A DNA stretch of 64,000 bases from Comamonas sp. GB3 AK4-5 (GCF_041320665.1 NZ_CP166730.1:4278001-4342000); one strand, 5' to 3'; numbered from the stretch's first letter, positions 36,589-46,473 are shown. Numbers and translations are program-made. Notes: generated by a model not told the origin, from the letters alone.

Positions 36589-38781
36589 TTAAAAGTCCAC
36601 CGATGCCGACAGCGCCAATGTGCGCGGTGCGCCCAGCGCCAGGCTGGACAGCAGGGGCTGGCCCCAATAGGCCTTGTTGGTGACGTTCAGCAGCGTGGCC
36701 CGCAGCAGCACGGGCTTGCCGGCAACGCGGGTGGCATAGCGCGCGCCCAGGTCATAGGTGGTGCGTCCCGAGGCCCACAGGCCGTTGTCTGCGCTGATGT
36801 ACTGCTTGGAGACTGCCGTGGCATTGGCGTTCAGCGTCAACCCCGGCACGGCCGGCATGTCCCACTCCGCGCCCAGCTTTCCCTGTAGTTTGGGCACACC
36901 CGTGGCCATCTTGCCCTGGGCCCCTGCCACCGTGGTCTTGGTGACCTTGGGCTGCACATAGGCCACGCCCCCCATCAGCCGCACGCCGCGCAGGGGCGAG
37001 CCAAAAAAGCCCCATTCCACCCCGCGGTTGCGCTGCTCGCCACCAAAAGAAAAGAGATTGCTCACCGGGTCGGTATAGCTGCTGGGGCGTGTGATCTCGT
37101 ACAAGCTGAAGGTGTGGGCAAACTCCCCCAGGTCCAGCTTCATGCCCAGTTCTTTTTGCTTGGTCTTGTAGGGGGGAAAGACATCGTTGGCATTGGCTGC
37201 CGTCAACGGTGCCCTGGCACCCTGGCTCAGGCCTTCGATGTAATTGGCATACAGCGACATTTTCTCTGTGGCCTTGACCAGCAGTGCCACGGCTGGCGTG
37301 GTGGCGCTCTCGTTGTAGCGGGGAGCGCGCACGCCGTTCATGGCGTTGAGCGAATCGCTGACCACCTGCTGGTAGCGCACCCCCAGCGTCAGCTGCACCC
37401 TGTCTTGCGCAAACGACAGCGTGTCTGCCAGGCCATAGCTGGTCAGACGCACCTCGGTTTCGGAGATATGCGGACCCACGAATGCCGGTGCGGGTCCCCA
37501 CTGGGGATGGTAGATGTTGGTGGTCCAGTCCGCACCGGGCACGGTGCGGCGGCCGTAGTCGTTTTGCTTGTGCGCGTAATGCGTGGCGTTCAGCGCCCAC
37601 TGGTGCTTGACGCTGCCGGTGTAGAGCCTGCCCTTGAGACCCACCTCACCGGATTGTTTTTTGACGTTGAAGGCCAACTGCCCCATCTTGGTCTCGAAGT
37701 CACCTGCGGCATTGAGCACCTGCGACGACATGGCGCCGTTGTACTGGTAGTCCGACTCGCTGAAGCCGAAAGCCGCATAGGCGCTCACGCTGTCGCTGAT
37801 ATCGAACTCGCCGCGCAGCACGGCGGCCTTGTCCTTGGTCTCGGCATAGGACCAGTCGGGGTTGAGCAAGGTATCGGGCCTGGGTGGCTTGGGCACGCCC
37901 ACACCGGGCGCCAGGCCTATGCCCCGGGTCACACCGTTGACACGGTCGTCGCTGCTGTAAAGGTCAGCCGAGATGCGCACGCGATCACCACGCCAGTCCA
38001 GGCCCAGCGCTGCCAGCTGTGCCTTTTTCTGCTGCGCACCCACGGCGCCATCACCATCGCGGTACACACCGTTGAAGCGTATGCCGAACTGCCGCGCCTC
38101 ACCAAAACGCCGGCCCAGGTCCAGATGGGTGCCGAACTGGGCATCCGACATATAGGTGGCCGTGATGCGGGTCAGCGGATCCTTTCCGGCGCGCTTGGGC
38201 ACCAGGTTCACCGTGCCGCCTACCGAGCCTCCGGGCGGCATGCCATTGAGCAGGGCCGACGGGCCTTTGAGCACCTCGATGCGCTCGAACATCTCGGGCG
38301 TGGTCCGGTAATACGGCGCCATGCCAAACAGGCCACCGAAAGTCATATCGCTGGCACCGGAGGCAAAGCCCCGAATCGCATAGTTCTCGCTCCAGGCACC
38401 GGAGGCGCCGTTGCTGAACACCGTGGGGTCGGTAGCGGCAATCACATCGGTGATGCTCTGGGCCTGGCGGTCTTCAATGAATTGCTCCGTATAGCCCACG
38501 GTGTTGAACGGGGTCTCCATGAAGTCCTTGTCCCCCAGCAGACCGACGCGGCCACCCGAGGTGACCTGGCCGCCTGCATAGGCCGAGGTTGGCCCTGCGG
38601 CCTGCTCTTTCACCGTGACCTGGGGCAGGGCAGCGGCGCTGCCTTCTTCGGCCCAGGCCTGCGGCTGCGTGGCCAGGCCCAGCAGCAAGGCCATGGGAAT
38701 GAACGCGCTGCGCTTGCGTGCAAACGGTGGATGCAGCGGTGCGAAGCGGGCGCTGCGAGAGGATGAATAACGGTGGGCCAT
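36589..38781 (-). CDS. TonB-dependent siderophore receptor without signalling domain
   Basis: A 730-residue outer-membrane receptor. It has a signal peptide (cleaved after AWA near residue 44), then directly a plug domain (DKDFMETPFNTVGYTEQFIE, RIEVLKGPSALLNGMPPGGS) and a barrel ending in SASVDF, the C-terminal Phe expected for barrel assembly. There is no STN domain, so it is not linked to sigma-factor signalling. An AGGAA site precedes ATG 38781 by about 7 nt. It follows the siderophore ABC genes in the same direction after a 202-bp gap, which may contain its own promoter; no Fur-like site was recognised there. Confidence 0.93.
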   Translation of the reverse strand: MAHRYSSSRSARFAPLHPPFARKRSAFIPMALLLGLATQPQAWAEEGSAAALPQVTVKEQAAGPTSAYAGGQVTSGGRVGLLGDKDFMETPFNTVGYTEQFIEDRQAQSITDVIAATDPTVFSNGASGAWSENYAIRGFASGASDMTFGGLFGMAPYYRTTPEMFERIEVLKGPSALLNGMPPGGSVGGTVNLVPKRAGKDPLTRITATYMSDAQFGTHLDLGRRFGEARQFGIRFNGVYRDGDGAVGAQQKKAQLAALGLDWRGDRVRISADLYSSDDRVNGVTRGIGLAPGVGVPKPPRPDTLLNPDWSYAETKDKAAVLRGEFDISDSVSAYAAFGFSESDYQYNGAMSSQVLNAAGDFETKMGQLAFNVKKQSGEVGLKGRLYTGSVKHQWALNATHYAHKQNDYGRRTVPGADWTTNIYHPQWGPAPAFVGPHISETEVRLTSYGLADTLSFAQDRVQLTLGVRYQQVVSDSLNAMNGVRAPRYNESATTPAVALLVKATEKMSLYANYIEGLSQGARAPLTAANANDVFPPYKTKQKELGMKLDLGEFAHTFSLYEITRPSSYTDPVSNLFSFGGEQRNRGVEWGFFGSPLRGVRLMGGVAYVQPKVTKTTVAGAQGKMATGVPKLQGKLGAEWDMPAVPGLTLNANATAVSKQYISADNGLWASGRTTYDLGARYATRVAGKPVLLRATLLNVTNKAYWGQPLLSSLALGAPRTLALSASVDF

Positions 38782-38983
38782 GCCAGGTTCCTTTGGAGTC
38801 AGGGGCGAATAACGCGGGGTCGCGGCCGCAGCACGGCATGCCTTGGGGCATGCGCGCAGCGCTCCACGAACACCCCGTCGAATAAAAGCTTTTGGCTAGG
38901 CTGTAGACCTGGCTACCAAGCGAGAAATACCGGGTGTTGTGGTTGAGGGATCAGAAAGGAGATCGGCGAAAAGTTCAGGGCCG

Positions 38984-39964
38984 TCAGCCCTGGTAGCCCT
39001 TGATGACGTCGTCTATCAACAGCCTGAGTGCGGTGGGACTGGCACCGGTGGTGTACCAGGCGTCCGCATCGACGAAGACCACGCGGCCGTTCTTCCAGGC
39101 ATTGGTCTGGCGCAGCAACGGGTTGGCCAGGCTGTCGGCATTCATCACGGGGCGGCGCTCCATGACGGCGGTGCGGTCCACCACATACAGAATATCGGGA
39201 TTGGCCTGCTGTATGAATTCGCTGGAGATGGGCTGACCATGCAAGCTGGCTTCCACTGCGGAGCTGGCCGGCTGCACGCCCAGATCGCTGAAGACAAAGC
39301 CGTAGCGGGACTGCACACCGAAGGCGCTGAAGGCGCCGTTGTTGTGCAGCACGATCAAGGCCTTTTCCGGGCGCCCCGCGGTCACGCTTTTCGCCTGCTG
39401 TATCTGGGCCTCCAGCGCTGCCACCTTCTCACGGGCCAGCGCATCCTTGTCGAAGATGCGGCCCAGGGTCAGCAAATGCGCCTTGACCACATCGATGTGG
39501 CGACGCTGGCTGTTTTTGAAGTCCACATCAAAGTGCAGCGTGGGCGCGATCTCTGTCAACTCCTGGTAGTGATTGGCCTGCAGCGGCGTGATCAGAATCA
39601 GGTCGGGGCGCAGGGCATGCACGCGCTCCAGATTGGGTTGGACGATGGCCCCCAGGTCCTGCACGGCAGCGTCGCTGCGGTACTTCGACAAGAAATGGGG
39701 CACATAGTCCTTGACCATGCCCGCCACCGGAATGCCGAGCTGGTCCAGAAAGTCCACCTCATTCATCTCCAGCGCCGCCACCCGCTGCGGGCACTGGGCG
39801 ATCACCGTGGTGCCCAGCTGGTGCTGCACGGTAATGGGTGCCGCGGCCGGCGCGGCCTCGGCCTGGCTGCCACGGTCTGCCGACTGCGGGCCGCAGGCCG
39901 CCAAGGTGGCTGCTGCAGCCACGCCCACGGCGGCCCGCAGCCATGCTCTACGCTGTAGTGTCAT
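38984..39964 (-). CDS. Iron-siderophore ABC transporter substrate-binding lipoprotein
   Basis: A 326-residue periplasmic binding protein, class III (FatB/CeuE/YclQ type). The lipoprotein signal peptide ends in TLAAC with Cys24, preceded by basic RRAWLRA. The mature protein shows QRVAALEMNEVDFLDQLG and LRPDLILITPLQANHYQEL. ATG 39964 overlaps the ATPase gene end by 17 nt, indicating coupled expression. The ribosome-binding site is weak. It should capture the ferric siderophore delivered by the receptor and pass it to the two FecCD permeases. Confidence 0.9.
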   Translation of the reverse strand: MTLQRRAWLRAAVGVAAAATLAACGPQSADRGSQAEAAPAAAPITVQHQLGTTVIAQCPQRVAALEMNEVDFLDQLGIPVAGMVKDYVPHFLSKYRSDAAVQDLGAIVQPNLERVHALRPDLILITPLQANHYQELTEIAPTLHFDVDFKNSQRRHIDVVKAHLLTLGRIFDKDALAREKVAALEAQIQQAKSVTAGRPEKALIVLHNNGAFSAFGVQSRYGFVFSDLGVQPASSAVEASLHGQPISSEFIQQANPDILYVVDRTAVMERRPVMNADSLANPLLRQTNAWKNGRVVFVDADAWYTTGASPTALRLLIDDVIKGYQG

Positions 39965-40736
39965 ATGCGCTTTCTGGAGGAATGAAATAGTTGCAGAAAC
40001 AGCCACGGGCGTGGCGCGTGATCTCGAAGTCCACCCCGTACAGCGCACGCATGTGCGCCTCGGTCACCACCTCCCGGGCCGGGCCGCTGAAGCACAGAGC
40101 TCCACCCTTCAAGGCCACGATGTGGTCGGCGTAATTGGCGGCAAAGTTGATGTCGTGAATCACCAGAATCACGGTGCGTCCCTGCTCGTCACACAGACGG
40201 CGCAGGGCCTGCATGATTTGCGCGGCGTGTTTGATGTCGAGGTTGTTCAGGGGCTCGTCCAGCAGCAGCACATCGGTCTGCTGGGCCATGGTCATGGCCA
40301 GAAACGCCATCTGGCGCTGGCCCCCGCTGATCTCGTCGATAGAGGCTTGGCGCAGCGGCGCAAGCGATAGAAAGGCAATGGCCTCGTCCACCGCACGCTG
40401 GTCCTGCGCCGTCATGGCGCCACGGCTGTGCGGAAAGCGGCCGAAAGCCACCAGTTCTTCCACCGTCAGCCGCATATTCAAACCAGGCGACTGGCGCAAG
40501 GTGGCCACATGGCGGGCGTATTCGGCCGGCCGCATGCCTGCCACGCTGCGCCCCTCCAGCAAGACCTCGCCGGCATCGGGCGTCTGCAGCCTTGCCATCA
40601 GCATCAGCAAGGTGGACTTTCCAGCCCCATTGGGGCCTATCAGGGCACTCACCTTCCGGGCGGGAAAAGCAGTGCTGATACCGGCCAGCACGGTTTTCTT
40701 GCCGTAGTTTTTCTGAAGTTTTCTCACAGAAATCAT
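39948..40736 (-). CDS. Iron-siderophore ABC transporter ATPase
   Basis: A 262-residue FepC/FatE-type ATPase. Walker A GPNGAGKST is at about 34-42, signature ISGGQRQMAFLAM mid-protein, Walker B VLLLDEPLNNLD and the switch His in VIHDINFA follow. ATG 40736 has GGGGAA 7 nt upstream. The C-terminal extension (about 230-262) has Cys-containing ARGCFCNYFIPPE, found in many close relatives. It is separated from the permease genes by a dispersed repeat of about 115 bp, although the gene order is that of one operon. Confidence 0.92.
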   Translation of the reverse strand: MISVRKLQKNYGKKTVLAGISTAFPARKVSALIGPNGAGKSTLLMLMARLQTPDAGEVLLEGRSVAGMRPAEYARHVATLRQSPGLNMRLTVEELVAFGRFPHSRGAMTAQDQRAVDEAIAFLSLAPLRQASIDEISGGQRQMAFLAMTMAQQTDVLLLDEPLNNLDIKHAAQIMQALRRLCDEQGRTVILVIHDINFAANYADHIVALKGGALCFSGPAREVVTEAHMRALYGVDFEITRHARGCFCNYFIPPESAYDTTA

Positions 40737-40773
40737 GTCAGTTCCCCAAGGATCTGGCGCAGCCCACAGCGCA

Positions 40774-40889
40774 TAAAACTGGCGCAGACCAGGCCGGGGC
40801 ACCACGCAAGGGCCGCCCCGAAGCAACGGTGCCGTTCCCCTCTGGCGAAGCCAGAGAGGGGGAAGATGCGAAGCGGCTCAGGGGGCGCT
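40774..40889 (-). repeat. Dispersed gene-end repeat, copy E (within the siderophore operon)
   Basis: On the minus strand it begins CCCCCTGAGCCGC 7 nt after the permease stop codon (40890-40892) and ends CTGCGCCAGTTTTA before the ATPase gene. It separates two parts of the same transport operon by about 150 bp. Confidence 0.7.
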
Positions 40890-41837
40890 TCATTGCAGCC
40901 CTCTACGACGCACCATCAGCGCCAGAAAGTACACGCCGCACACCAGATTGACGATGATGCTGACGCTGGTCTTGTAGTTGAAAACATGTTCCACCAGCAG
41001 CTGGGCCGCGAGGAAGATGGCAATGGCCAGACCACAGCCCAGAGGCAAGGTGGTGCGGTGCCGCGCGCTGGGGGACAGCGCATAGGCGATGTTGGCCACG
41101 AAGATGCTCATAAAGGCCGTCGGCCCGATCAGGCTGGTGGACACGGCCACCAGCAGCGCAATACCGGCCAGGCAACGCCGCAGATACCAGGCATGGTCCA
41201 CGCCCAGCGAGATGGACTGCTCCCGCCCCAATGCCAGCACATCCAGCACCGGCAAGCTCTTGCGCGCCAGCAGGCCCACGCACAGCAAGGCCGCAACGGC
41301 ATACAGCAGCGTCTCGGGCCGGGCGCGGTTGAACGAGGCATAGCTCATGCCCTGGAACACCGCGAACTCGCCGGGGCTGATGCGCAGCTGCACAAACTGC
41401 GTGAAGCTGCCAATCACCATGGTCAACACCAGGCCGAGCAGGAGCAGCACATACACATCCCGCCCAGCGCGTTGCAGCAGCCAGCGCTGCAACGCCCAGG
41501 AGTAGCCCAGCATCAGGCCGCAGGACACCAGAAAATTGCCCGATCCCCCCAGCATGGCCATGCCGTGCGCTCCCATGAGCAGCAGCAACAAGGCCTGCCA
41601 CAGCAGATAGACCGCCTCGTAGCCCATGACGGCCGGCGTCAGAATGCGGTTGCCCACCAGGGTCTGGAATGCAATGGAAGCACAGGCCACGCAGATGCCC
41701 CCCACCACAATGGCGGCCAGGCGCAGCAGGCGCTTGGGGATGACGTAGTCGAAATCCAGCCCCGCGCCGGCGAGCACAAAAATGGCGGCCAACAAGGCCA
41801 CCACCAGCCAGATGATCCATGGCGTCTTGGCGCGCAT
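40890..41837 (-). CDS. Iron-siderophore ABC transporter permease (FecCD family), second
   Basis: A 315-residue permease with nine or ten predicted helices and the FecCD-family G-x-AFQTLVGN motif (CASIAFQTLVGNRILTPAVMG) and conserved LGREQSISLGV cytoplasmic loop. It forms a heterodimer with the upstream permease. ATG at 41837 shares one base with the stop codon of the upstream gene (TGATG), so they are coupled; a GTG one codon upstream is possible. A dispersed repeat follows immediately. The substrate should be a ferric siderophore. Confidence 0.92.
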   Translation of the reverse strand: MRAKTPWIIWLVVALLAAIFVLAGAGLDFDYVIPKRLLRLAAIVVGGICVACASIAFQTLVGNRILTPAVMGYEAVYLLWQALLLLLMGAHGMAMLGGSGNFLVSCGLMLGYSWALQRWLLQRAGRDVYVLLLLGLVLTMVIGSFTQFVQLRISPGEFAVFQGMSYASFNRARPETLLYAVAALLCVGLLARKSLPVLDVLALGREQSISLGVDHAWYLRRCLAGIALLVAVSTSLIGPTAFMSIFVANIAYALSPSARHRTTLPLGCGLAIAIFLAAQLLVEHVFNYKTSVSIIVNLVCGVYFLALMVRRRGLQ

Positions 41838-42775
41838 CACCGTTGCCCCTTCAGGATCAGCAGCAGGAACAGCACACCGCCCAGGCCACCCGCCATCAGG
41901 CCTATGGGTACTTCAAACGGGTAGATCAACAAGCGCCCGGCGATATCGCACACCAGCAGCAGCGAGGCGCCGCCCAGGGCCACCAGGGGCAGGGTGCGGC
42001 GCAGATGATCGCCACGGCGCATGGCCACCCATTGCGGTACCACCAGGCCCACAAAGGGAATGGCACCCACGGCGATGACCGAGACCGAGACGGTGAGCGC
42101 CACCAGCAGCAGCCCGATGGCGGCCGTGGCGGCATAGCCCAGGCCCAGGCTGGCGGCCATGTCCTCGCCCATGCCCAGCATGGTGAAGCGGTGGGCATAG
42201 ACATAGGCCAGCAGCACGGCCGGCACGATGAGGTAGAGGATTTCGTAATGCCCCTGGACCACGCGGGAAAAATCCCCCATCAACCAGCCCTGCATGCTTT
42301 GCAGAATGTTGTGGCGGTAGGCATAGAACTCGGCCAGGGCGCTGAGCACGCTGCCATACATCAGGCCGATCACGGGCACCAGCACCGTGTTGCGAAACTG
42401 GATGCGCCGGATGACGGCGATATAGACCAGGCTGGCCAGCAGGCAAAACAGCAGCGCCGACAGCATGCGCCCCCAGGTACCTGCACCGGGCAGCAGCACC
42501 ATGGACACCAGAATGCCCAGCTTGGCAGCATCCAGCCCGCCCGTGGTGCCGGGCTCCACAAACTTGTTGCGCACAATGTGCTGCAGGATCACGCCACACA
42601 CGGCCAGGCCGGCTCCGGTCAGCACCAGGGCGACCAGGCGCGGCAGGCGGCTGGCCGTCAGCGTCAGCCAGGCATCGCTGGACAGTGAGAAAAGCCCCGC
42701 CCAATGCAACTGGCTGGCACCCACCATCAGCGAAGCCGCGCACAACAGCGCAAAAAAACCCAACAGCCGGGGCAT
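41837..42775 (-). CDS. Iron-siderophore ABC transporter permease (FecCD family), first
   Basis: A 312-residue permease. Typical features: LTASRLPRLVALVLTGAGLA, GVILQHIVRNKFVEPGTTGG (the family GxxxQxxxxNPLAxP-like site), the LGMGEDMAASLGLGYAAT loop and GLVVPQWVAMRRG near the C-terminus. It partners with the next permease. The start is the ATG at 42775, which overlaps the preceding exporter's stop codon (TGATG); a TTG codon one position upstream is less likely. It is the third gene of the operon. Confidence 0.92.
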   Translation of the reverse strand: MPRLLGFFALLCAASLMVGASQLHWAGLFSLSSDAWLTLTASRLPRLVALVLTGAGLAVCGVILQHIVRNKFVEPGTTGGLDAAKLGILVSMVLLPGAGTWGRMLSALLFCLLASLVYIAVIRRIQFRNTVLVPVIGLMYGSVLSALAEFYAYRHNILQSMQGWLMGDFSRVVQGHYEILYLIVPAVLLAYVYAHRFTMLGMGEDMAASLGLGYAATAAIGLLLVALTVSVSVIAVGAIPFVGLVVPQWVAMRRGDHLRRTLPLVALGGASLLLVCDIAGRLLIYPFEVPIGLMAGGLGGVLFLLLILKGQR

Positions 42776-44541
42776 CAATGGCTCGCTTCGCTGGCCGCCG
42801 ACGCCATGCGCCAGCCCTTGGCCATCTGACGCTGGGCCAGGAAATGGGCGTAGCGGCCCTGGCTGGCCAGCAAGGCCGCAGGCGCGCCCTGCTCCACCAC
42901 CTGACCGCCTTCCAGCACCACGATCTGGTCGGCCATGGCCACGGTAGAGAGCTGGTGGGCAATCACCAGCATGGTGCGCTGGCCGCGCAGCCGCGCCAGG
43001 GTCTGGGCAATGATGGCCTGGTTGCCGGCATCCAGCGCGGCCGTGGCCTCGTCCACCAGCAAGATGGGAGCATCCTTGATCAGCGCACGGGCAATGGCAA
43101 TGCGCTGGCGCTCTCCACCGGACAGCCGTGCCCCGCCCTCGCCCACCTGGGTCTCCAGGCCTTGCGGCAGACGCTCAATGAGTTCGGTGACACCGGCCTG
43201 CTCTGCAGCCTGCAGCAGCTCTTGCTCACTGGCCGCGGGCTTGCCCACGCGGATGTTGTCAGCCACGCTGCCGGCAAACAAATAGCTGTCCTGGAAGATC
43301 TGGCTGATCTGCCCTGCCAGCTGCGCCTCGGACATCTGGCGCAGGTCCACCCCGCCTATGCTGATCTGCCCCTGGCTCACATCGAAGAAACGTGCGATCA
43401 GGCGGGCCAAGGTGCTCTTGCCCGATCCCGATGCGCCAATCAGTGCCGTCATGCTGCTGGGTGCCAGCTGCAGATTCACGCCGCGCAAGACATCGGGAGC
43501 CTGCGGCGCATAGCGGAAATGCACGTCGCGCAGCGTGATCGCTGCATTCTGTGGCGCCTGGGGCACAGACGCCTGCGGCAAAGGCTTTGCCTCCAGAATC
43601 TCACGCACTGCCTCCAGCTGGCCGCCGGCGCTGCGCAGCACCTCGCCGTAGCTGGCCACTTCCAGCAGCGGATCGATAAAACGCACCACCAGCAGCAAGA
43701 CCACGGTGAGCACCACCGCATCGCCGGCCACCACACTACCCACTCCAGCACTTGCCAGCCCCCACAAGGCGGCCGCCAGCAAGGCCACCAACACGGCTTG
43801 CACAGCCCAGGTGTTGAGCACCACCGACAGCGCAGACAGCAGCATCAGCCGCAGCGCAGACTGGTGCTGCCGTGCCACGGCCTGCTCCAGAAAGCGGGTG
43901 CCGCCACCCTCGCCCTGGAAGGCCCGCAGCACCGATTGCGCCTGGGCAAACTCCACCATGCGCTGGCTGGTCTGGGCAAAGTGCTGCTGAAAGACGCGGT
44001 CGGCATAGGCGGCCAGGCGCGCCGTGCACCACAGCACCGCTGCCAGCAGAGGCAAGGCCGCCAGGGCCAGCCAACCCACCGGGTGGTACAACACCAGCAA
44101 GGCCAGGGCCAGCACCAGCGGCGTCACCACCCCACTGATGACCGGGGTGAACACATGGGCCGGCAGCTGGGCCACGGCCATCATGCCCTGGGTGACCACA
44201 TGGCCCATGCGCGCCGTGTTCTGCGGCGTGAACCAGCCCACGGGCAGGCGCGCCACATGCTCGCCCACACAGTGGCGACCGTTGCGCAGCACCGCCACGC
44301 CCACACGCACACCGGCCTGCTCCACCTGGCTGCGCCAGGCCCAGCAGAGCAACACGCCCGCCAGCAACGCGGCCAACCAGGACCAGGCCTGCTGCGGCTC
44401 GCCGGCCAGCAGCAGCTGGCACAAGGGCACCAGCGCCACCATGGTCAGGCCACACAGCAGGCCATAGCCCACCGCCAGCCACAGATAGCGGCGCAGGGCG
44501 CGCACATCCTCGCCCAGCAGGTGAACAAATGTGCTCAGCAT
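42775..44541 (-). CDS. ABC exporter-type half transporter B (IrtB/YbtQ-like)
   Basis: A 588-residue fused permease-ATPase. Six helices lie in about residues 20-300 and the ATPase has Walker A GASGSGKST, signature LSGGERQR and Walker B ILLVDEATAALD. With the upstream partner it should form a heterodimer, as in mycobacterial IrtAB and yersinial YbtPQ, exporter-fold proteins that act in siderophore import or iron release. Position next to FecCD genes supports this, but a siderophore exporter is the alternative. Start ATG 44541 lies within the end of the upstream gene (7-nt overlap). Confidence 0.88.
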   Translation of the reverse strand: MLSTFVHLLGEDVRALRRYLWLAVGYGLLCGLTMVALVPLCQLLLAGEPQQAWSWLAALLAGVLLCWAWRSQVEQAGVRVGVAVLRNGRHCVGEHVARLPVGWFTPQNTARMGHVVTQGMMAVAQLPAHVFTPVISGVVTPLVLALALLVLYHPVGWLALAALPLLAAVLWCTARLAAYADRVFQQHFAQTSQRMVEFAQAQSVLRAFQGEGGGTRFLEQAVARQHQSALRLMLLSALSVVLNTWAVQAVLVALLAAALWGLASAGVGSVVAGDAVVLTVVLLLVVRFIDPLLEVASYGEVLRSAGGQLEAVREILEAKPLPQASVPQAPQNAAITLRDVHFRYAPQAPDVLRGVNLQLAPSSMTALIGASGSGKSTLARLIARFFDVSQGQISIGGVDLRQMSEAQLAGQISQIFQDSYLFAGSVADNIRVGKPAASEQELLQAAEQAGVTELIERLPQGLETQVGEGGARLSGGERQRIAIARALIKDAPILLVDEATAALDAGNQAIIAQTLARLRGQRTMLVIAHQLSTVAMADQIVVLEGGQVVEQGAPAALLASQGRYAHFLAQRQMAKGWRMASAASEASH

Positions 44542-46325
44542 GGCTGCACCTCCGCGCCGTCACCGCGCGCATCACGCCCTTCATAGCCGCCCTGCGCCCA
44601 CAGCTGGGCATAACGCCCTTGCAAGGCCAGCAGTTCAGCGTGGCGGCCTTGCTCGATCACACCGCCTTGCTCCAGCACCAGAATGCGGTCGGCATGCATG
44701 ATGGTGTCCAGCCTATGGGCAATCACCAGCACGGTGCGCCCCCGGGCAAAGCGCGACAGCGCGTTTTGAATGGCCACCTCGTTCTCGACGTCCGCCGCCG
44801 CCGTGGCTTCGTCCAAGACCAGCACCGGTGGGTCCAGCAGCACGGCACGGGCAATGCTCACGCGCTGCAACTCGCCACCGGAGAGCTGGGCGCCCTCACC
44901 CACCACGGTGTCATAGCCTTGCGGCAGGGCCAGAATGCGCTCGTGGATGTTGGCCACACGCGCGGCCTGCTCAATCTCTTGCTGGCTGGCGTCCGGCCGG
45001 CCCAGCGCGATGTTGTCGCGCACGCTGGCGTGCAGCAGGCGCACGTCCTGCAGCACAAAACCGATATGGCGGTAGAGCACGGAAGCCTCCATATCGCGCA
45101 GGTCCACCCCCCCCAGGGTGATGCGCCCTTGCTGCGGATCGAAAAAGCGCAGCAGCAGCCGCGCCAGCGTGGACTTGCCCGAGCCCGAGGCTCCCACCAC
45201 GGCCGTCACCGTGCCTTGCGGCAGCGTGCAGTGGATATCGGTCAGCACCGGCTGCTCCGCCGTATAGCCATAGCCCACATGCTCGAAAGCAATGGCGTGA
45301 CCTTGGGGCTGCTGCGGCTGAGTTGGAGCTGCCAGCACCGGGGTGTCCAGCAAGTCGCCCACCCGCTGCGCGGCAGCGACAGCCCCCTGCAGGTCATGCA
45401 GCAAGGTGTGCAACAACAAAACAGGCGCGCAGATGCCGGGTGCCACCAGGGCAAAAGGCAGCAGCGCCACCGGCGTCATCCAACCCAGGGCCACAAAGCA
45501 CGCGCCACCACCCAGCACCACGCCCAACACCGTGATGGGGGCAATCAGCGCATGGGCATGGGCCATGGAGGCCACCAGGGGACGGGCAAAGCCGGAAAAG
45601 GCCTGGGCAAAGGCGTCGACGGCCGCGCGGTATCCACCATGGGCCTGGCCGTTGCCGCCAAAGGCCTTGACCACGGGTATGCCGTGGACGAACTCCACGG
45701 TGGCGCTGTTGATGCGCGCAAACTGCTTGGCAAATACCGGCATGTGGACGCTGCTGGCCGCCATGGCTTTCTTCAGAAACAGAAAAAAACCGGGGAATGG
45801 CAGCAGGGCCACGATGGCCAATCGCCAATCCAGGGCGAACAGATAGACCACGGCAATGGCGATGGCGCCCACGGCACGGCCCACGGCCGTATAGAAATGG
45901 GCCGTGAGGCTGTGCAGGGTGGCAATGTCGTCCTGCATGGCACGCTGCACATCGCCCGAGGCCTGGCTGGTGAACCAGCCCAGTGGCACCTGAGCCAGGC
46001 GGCGGGCTGCAGCCACACGCAGGCCATGGGTGAGGCGGTTGTCTGCCAGGTGTGCCAGCAGCTCCCCCGCCAGCAACAGCAACATGCCCACGGCCAGGCT
46101 GGCCGCACACAGGCCCAGCACCTGCCAGACGCCATCGATGGGCGCCGTCTGCGCCCATGCGCGCTGAGCCAGGTGCGCAATCCCCGCCAGCGGGACCAGG
46201 GACAGCATGGTGCCGACAGCGGCCAGCACGGCAGCCAGGCTCAGCTGCCCACGTATGGGAGACAGGATGCGACGGATAGGCCCCGGCTGGGGCGGTGCGG
46301 CGGTGGCCGCGTCAGCAGCAGACAT
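44535..46325 (-). CDS. ABC exporter-type half transporter A (IrtA/YbtP-like)
   Basis: A 596-residue fused permease-ATPase and first gene of the iron operon. Six helices (about 30-300), Walker A GASGSGKST, signature LSGGELQR and Walker B VLVLDEATAAAD are present; the partner encoded next carries LSGGERQR, so both ATP sites appear complete. Start ATG 46325 is chosen because it precedes the conserved N-terminus, but no strong ribosome-binding site is seen; a TTG further upstream (near an AAGGAG) is possible. The 232-bp divergent region to the TetR gene contains a palindromic operator. No SIP (FAD) domain is fused, in contrast to mycobacterial IrtA. Confidence 0.87.
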   Translation of the reverse strand: MSAADAATAAPPQPGPIRRILSPIRGQLSLAAVLAAVGTMLSLVPLAGIAHLAQRAWAQTAPIDGVWQVLGLCAASLAVGMLLLLAGELLAHLADNRLTHGLRVAAARRLAQVPLGWFTSQASGDVQRAMQDDIATLHSLTAHFYTAVGRAVGAIAIAVVYLFALDWRLAIVALLPFPGFFLFLKKAMAASSVHMPVFAKQFARINSATVEFVHGIPVVKAFGGNGQAHGGYRAAVDAFAQAFSGFARPLVASMAHAHALIAPITVLGVVLGGGACFVALGWMTPVALLPFALVAPGICAPVLLLHTLLHDLQGAVAAAQRVGDLLDTPVLAAPTQPQQPQGHAIAFEHVGYGYTAEQPVLTDIHCTLPQGTVTAVVGASGSGKSTLARLLLRFFDPQQGRITLGGVDLRDMEASVLYRHIGFVLQDVRLLHASVRDNIALGRPDASQQEIEQAARVANIHERILALPQGYDTVVGEGAQLSGGELQRVSIARAVLLDPPVLVLDEATAAADVENEVAIQNALSRFARGRTVLVIAHRLDTIMHADRILVLEQGGVIEQGRHAELLALQGRYAQLWAQGGYEGRDARGDGAEVQPC

Positions 46326-46446
46326 GAGAAAAAGATGTCCAGAAAGTCCAAGGCAGGCATTGCGCAAGCAGCTCCTTCTCCAGGAGCACATCGCATGCGC
46401 TGCGGCGCTGGGCAGCGCCCGCAACGCAAAACGAAATGCCAATGCG

Positions 46447-46473
46447 AATTAGTTTAATGATACTAAACTAATT
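46447..46473. promoter_or_regulatory. Palindromic operator between TetR gene and siderophore operon
   Basis: A perfect 10-bp inverted repeat aattagttta / taaactaatt (46447-46456 / 46464-46473) around a 7-bp centre, in an AT-rich island of the otherwise GC-rich DNA between divergent genes. It is the best candidate binding site of the adjacent TetR regulator. It matches the Fur consensus only partly (about 10 of 19). Confidence 0.75.

Noticed and set aside
46447..46473. Fur box upstream of the second iron operon
   Set aside because: Only about half of the consensus positions match, while a perfect 10-bp inverted repeat with a different sequence fits a TetR operator better.
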